The position numbers were made by a program, and so were the translations under genes. The notes beneath the pieces were generated by a model. It had not been told where the DNA came from, made no database searches, and saw only the letters and a list, made by a program, of their open reading frames with translations. From Nephrocerus scutellatus (lineage: Eukaryota > Arthropoda > Insecta > Diptera > Pipunculidae), in the NCBI GenBank assembly GCA_947095585.1, contig OX352761.1, positions 25,883,777-25,947,776 of the forward strand: a stretch of 64,000 bases of DNA, given 5' to 3'. This document shows, piece after piece, positions 62,201 through 64,000 of the stretch. The number at the start of each line of letters is the position of its first letter. Within the stretch, counting starts at the first letter, position 1.

Positions 62201-62611
62201 AACCCCTAGGAATGAAAAAATTACACCATCGCAAGCCGAGAGCTAACCAATTGTTTTAAAATAAGTCCCATCAAATTTTGACTGGTAGAAGCCGAGATAT
62301 ACGACACGGCAAACAGACGTACAAACGTACACACACTCGCTGAAAAAAAATTTAATTTCTTCTGAATATAGGCTTCGCTCTTCGGGCTCGCAATAAATGT
62401 TTGACTCTTAAAGTTAGAGTTTTATTACTCTTGTTTTTCTTTTATGCAGGGCGATTCAGGAGGACCGCTTTTAATGTACAGAGATACGAGGTTCTATCCG
62501 TATGTAGTTGGCGTAACATCATTTGGCAATCCATGTGGCGGTGAGTCACCCGGAATTTACACGAGAGTTTCATCTTACATTGACTGGATTGAAAAATTGG
62601 TCTGGAAATAG
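50249..62611 (+). CDS. SP3: secreted two-CLIP-domain serine protease (Spirit/Snake-like)
   Basis: Exons: 50249-50306, 57493-57789, 57885-58103, 58189-58274, 58438-58550, 58613-58765, 58826-58908, 58967-59106, 62450-62611. All nine exon lengths equal those of SP2, giving 436 codons plus stop. Signal peptide [19 protein letters not shown]. Clip 1 (DLCTITEYG to KICC) and clip 2 (DSCSLAES to LICC) have six Cys each, and the linker is ECNNFYGPP. The catalytic triad lies in [14 protein letters not shown] and GDSGGP, with a trypsin-type Asp in MDTCQ. The activation zone is [16 protein letters not shown], again without IVGG. Intron 1 (7.2 kb) and intron 8 (3.3 kb) carry insertions different from those in SP2. 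AATAAA lies ~45 bases after the stop. Role as a haemolymph cascade protease is inferred from the family. Confidence 0.94.
50855..51440 (-). repeat. ~135-bp satellite array, inverted relative to 16660-17215
   Basis: About four units with AAAATTTCAGCTCTCTAGGT, TCATAAGCGGAA(T/A)A and CACACGCG-rich blocks. It ends at AGTCAAGTCAAGTTAAAT, the complement of the 3' junction of the jockey copy at 16650. Located in SP3 intron 1, directly before a jockey copy. Confidence 0.8.
51445..54545 (+). mobile_element. Jockey-like non-LTR retrotransposon in SP3 intron 1, most complete copy
   Basis: Plus strand. Endonuclease: [32 protein letters not shown] (51534-51860). Linker: [11 protein letters not shown]. 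Reverse transcriptase: [85 protein letters not shown] and [14 protein letters not shown] (catalytic FADD). C-terminal part: [47 protein letters not shown], ending around [12 protein letters not shown] near 54490. Stops and frameshifts break it. Interrupted by another insertion at 52243-52980. Confidence 0.88.
52243..52980 (-). mobile_element. 5'-truncated jockey-type insertion with an 11-bp target-site duplication
   Basis: Minus strand. It encodes [40 protein letters not shown] and [17 protein letters not shown], then (frameshift or stop) [20 protein letters not shown] and [20 protein letters not shown]. These are the end of a jockey-clade reverse transcriptase and its C-terminal region. TCAATTCCAAT flanks it at 52232-52242 and 52981-52991 and occurs once in the related uninterrupted copy (near 15730), so the insertion borders are exact. 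Confidence 0.88.
54655..54785 (-). repeat. Single unit of the ~135-bp satellite
   Basis: ACGCGACGCGCGAAACGCGT, then ATGCGGAATA and TCACAAAATTTCAG, the inverted unit of the 16660 array. It is preceded at 54600-54650 by TCTAACCAATTGTTTTAAAA, a block also found at 60670 and 62250. Confidence 0.7.
54840..54985. other. Original SP3 intron 1 sequence between insertions
   Basis: Aligns with 33765-33968 of SP2 intron 1: TACCGAGATTCGAACTCA, AGACAAA, ATGGGAACACCAAATGAACA homologue, GGAATAGGG and TTTCTTA. It shows that the ~4.4 kb before and ~2 kb after are insertions specific to SP3. Confidence 0.75.
54990..57035 (-). mobile_element. LOA/R1-type element, RNase H and tail, split by a repeat
   Basis: Minus strand, read from ~56960. 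RNase [21 protein letters not shown] (first Asp), [16 protein letters not shown] (Glu), [14 protein letters not shown] (Asp) and [15 protein letters not shown] (last Asp), ending near 56440. After the repeat at 55485-56395 the tail continues at 55490-55100: [32 protein letters not shown], then [20 protein letters not shown], a C-x2-C-H-C motif. All four RNase H acidic residues remain, although the frame shifts near 56560. Confidence 0.8.
55485..56395. repeat. 121-bp-type dispersed repeat inserted in the LOA/R1 element
   Basis: Full structure. The head is AACAACCCATTAAAATACAA and GTAAATTCTCTAAT. About six units follow (CATCGGAGATACACACGTAT, AGAAAATCGGGTTA, GGCCCCACGAACCCGGGC). The tail is GGGTCAAAAATTGATCGCAA, a CACAAACCCACAAAC run and GTTAATATGGAGAATTTAA. 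Its ends are sharply defined by the interrupted host element. Confidence 0.85.
57036..57492. other. Original SP3 intron 1 sequence before exon 2
   Basis: Aligns with 33970-34300 and 36770-36923 of SP2 intron 1 (AGGAC(T/C)ATCCCATAT, AACAACAAT, AAGACCTTCGATTTATGATT homologue, TATATTTGATTTAA). No gene. Confidence 0.7.
59480..60035 (+). pseudogene. Mariner-like transposase fragment in SP3 intron 8
   Basis: The plus ORF at 59619-60011 reads [72 protein letters not shown]. This is the central part of a mariner-type catalytic domain. The first catalytic Asp (S-D-E) reads S-E-E, and the second (QQDG) reads QQM, so key residues are lost. No terminal repeats found. Confidence 0.78.
60640..60740. repeat. 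CACACGCGC microsatellite with satellite-associated block
   Basis: Three units of GCGCCACAC followed by CAATTGTTTTAAAA and TGACTAGTAGAAGTCAAGAT. The latter block recurs at 62250-62310 and partly at 54600, so it marks the borders of jockey/satellite insertions. Confidence 0.6.
61020..62110 (-). mobile_element. Jockey-like element, internally deleted, in SP3 intron 8
   Basis: Minus strand. From 62094: [49 protein letters not shown]. The reverse-transcriptase core is reduced to [17 protein letters not shown] residues near 61740-61800. Then from 61366: [66 protein letters not shown]. Same family as 51445-54545. The FADD catalytic region is deleted. Confidence 0.82.
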
Positions 62612-62767
62612 AAAAAATAAGAAAGAAATTTGTTCCACAGGAATTTTTGAAACAAATAAATATCTAAATCTAGCACTAGCACTTGTTTTTGTTGTTATTT
62701 AAAAAAAAAAAAAAAAAAAAAAGGTATTGTATGCGATATGTGAGCACAAACAACATTTCCCCGTTTT

Positions 62768-63135
62768 TTAAATTCTCTATATTTACTTCGCGTGCCCGTG
62801 GCTAGCTGGCTGGTGGGTAGAATCTTGTGATTAATTTTTAACACACTTCCTAAGGCCCGATTTTATTGAAATTTTGCACACATGTATATTTCCGATGACA
62901 ATACCTTTTATTAAAATTTCAGTGTGATCGGACCCCGGTGTCAGAAGGCCCCATTAAAATTTTAAAAAAATTACCTGAATTTCTTCAAATTTTATACACA
63001 CATGTTTTATCCTATGGAAAACGCTTTTTGTGAAAATTTGGAAGTGGCCCCAGTGCCGAGGGGCTTCCATATAAATTTTTCAAAATTAGCTCGATTTTCC
63101 TGAATTTTTGTACACATGTGTATTTCCGGTAACAA
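62768..63135. repeat. 121-bp-type repeat element, minus orientation, after SP3
   Basis: Reverse-complement order: AAATTCTCTATATTTACTTC (tail), GCCAGCTAGCC-like run, GATTAATTTTTAACACACTT, then units with ACACATGTATATTTCCGATG, TCTTCAAATTTTATACACAC and CACATGTGTATTTCCGGTAA. It ends abruptly in array-type sequence at ~63138. Confidence 0.75.
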
Positions 63136-63137
63136 TA

Positions 63138-63300
63138 CTTTCTCTATAAAAATCCCAACTGTACGCATACTAATGCAGTGAAACAATAGCAAACGCGTCT
63201 GTATTTGTGAGATGTGAATATAGTGTACAAAAAATAAGTAGTAACTGAAAAGTTTTGTATGGATTTTGTTCTTTTGTTGATTTCGTTCCTCTATCTATAC
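63138..63300. repeat. Dispersed piece of the 1586-bp array unit
   Basis: ACTTTCTCTATAAAAATCCC, GCATACTAATGC, AACGCGTCTGT, GTGTACAAAAAATAAGTAGT and TATGGATTTTG appear in the same order as at 27880-28030 within the array. Here they are directly joined to the gag-like sequence at 63330-64000. Confidence 0.75.
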
Positions 63301-63329
63301 TCTATATAATTGGTTTCACTAGGTTCTGT

Positions 63330-64000
63330 TTAGGATGGAGTACACCGGTATACGGACACTTTGTTTTTGTTGATCGGCCAATCACGCGAACCGTTAATAT
63401 TTCGCTTGCACTTACATTTGTTTTGATTTTTTTTGTGCAACAGAGTGTTTTCCCTGACGAACTGGGGACGACTGTGCAACCGAGTCTCAATCTCCTTAAT
63501 CTTGCTTTCTAGACCACTCACTTTTCCTGTCACGTTCGTCTCGAGCGATTTTACTTCTTCTTGAAATGTTGCTTGAATTTCATTTATTTCACTTTTTAGC
63601 GTTAATTGAACTCATCTTTTCGCCTTGCTGTTCCAACTTGTCACTAATTTAAAAAAAATCAATTCATGGTTCTGCTGGTCCAATTTCTCGTTTAGTTTGG
63701 AACTCAATTCTAGATTCATCTGTTTATTCTCCTGACTCTGTTGCTGCGATTGTTCTTACGATTCTTGCTTTTGCTGAATCAGCTCATTTTTAATATCTTG
63801 GTTCTGATTTGTTCTCTCTGCTGGTCAAACTTGCTATTCATTTGTTTCATTAGAACTTGCAACATCGTCTCCATGTTTGGCACACCATCATTTTCTTCCG
63901 AACTGTACGATTTTCGCTCCACTAACTCCGTCTCAATTTGATGGATGGTATCACTCGAGCTGTAAAGAGCCTTCTAGGATTAGAGAGGTATCCTTTCGGT
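63330..64000 (-). pseudogene. Decayed gag-like coding sequence of an LTR retrotransposon
   Basis: Minus strand, running in from the window end. In shifting frames it shows METMLQVLMKQMNSKFDQQR, NKQMNLELSSKLNEKLDQQN, SINAK...KSEINEIQATFQEE and VTGKVSGLESKIKEIETRLH, then a basic Lys/Cys-containing end. The Gln/Lys/Glu coiled-coil composition resembles the N-terminal gag of gypsy-like elements. Stops and indels break it. The assignment is by composition, so family is uncertain. Confidence 0.5.

Overview
AT-rich eukaryotic DNA, most likely from a brachyceran fly (Diptera). The evidence is small spliced exons with GT-AG introns, CLIP-domain proteases of the Spirit/Snake kind, and a dense load of insect-type transposable elements (jockey, RTE, LOA/R1, CR1-like, mariner, hAT, Harbinger, pogo, gypsy-like gag, and a tRNA-derived SINE). 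The exact family or species cannot be told from the sequence alone. Nothing bacterial or viral is seen apart from retrotransposon remnants.

The host content is a cluster of three paralogous, apparently intact CLIP-domain serine protease genes, called here SP1, SP2 and SP3. SP1 is on the minus strand (18929 down to 9373, 460 codons). SP2 (33580-44899, 436 codons) and SP3 (50249-62611, 436 codons) are on the plus strand. SP1 and SP2 are head to head; SP2 and SP3 are a tandem duplication. Each has nine coding exons with the same intron phases: signal peptide, first clip domain, second clip domain, linker with the interdomain Cys, His exon, Asp exon, two further exons, and a terminal Ser exon. 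Every frame closes exactly when the exons are joined. All three keep His, Asp and Ser and a trypsin-like pocket Asp. All three lack a normal Ile-Val-Gly-Gly start to the mature enzyme at the expected place, which is the most unusual protein-level observation here.

Layout: 1-9200 is intergenic repeat DNA (SINE, pogo, Harbinger and hAT remnants, a jockey endonuclease and a 121-bp-type repeat). 9373-18929 is SP1, with an RTE element in intron 8 and jockey, satellite and SINE sequence in intron 2. 19000-33500 is repeats, a broken GMC-oxidoreductase fragment, two mariner copies and a 1586-bp tandem array. 33580-44899 is SP2, 44900-50248 is a repeat-rich spacer, 50249-62611 is SP3, and 62612-64000 is repeats plus a decayed gag on the minus strand. 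SP2 and SP3 still align through flanks and introns between the insertions, so the insertions can be dated relative to the duplication. Inside SP2 intron 8, direct repeats with a 15-bp minisatellite flank an uninterrupted 173-codon ORF ending in an EH1-like motif. It is the best candidate for an undescribed captured exon or mobile unit.
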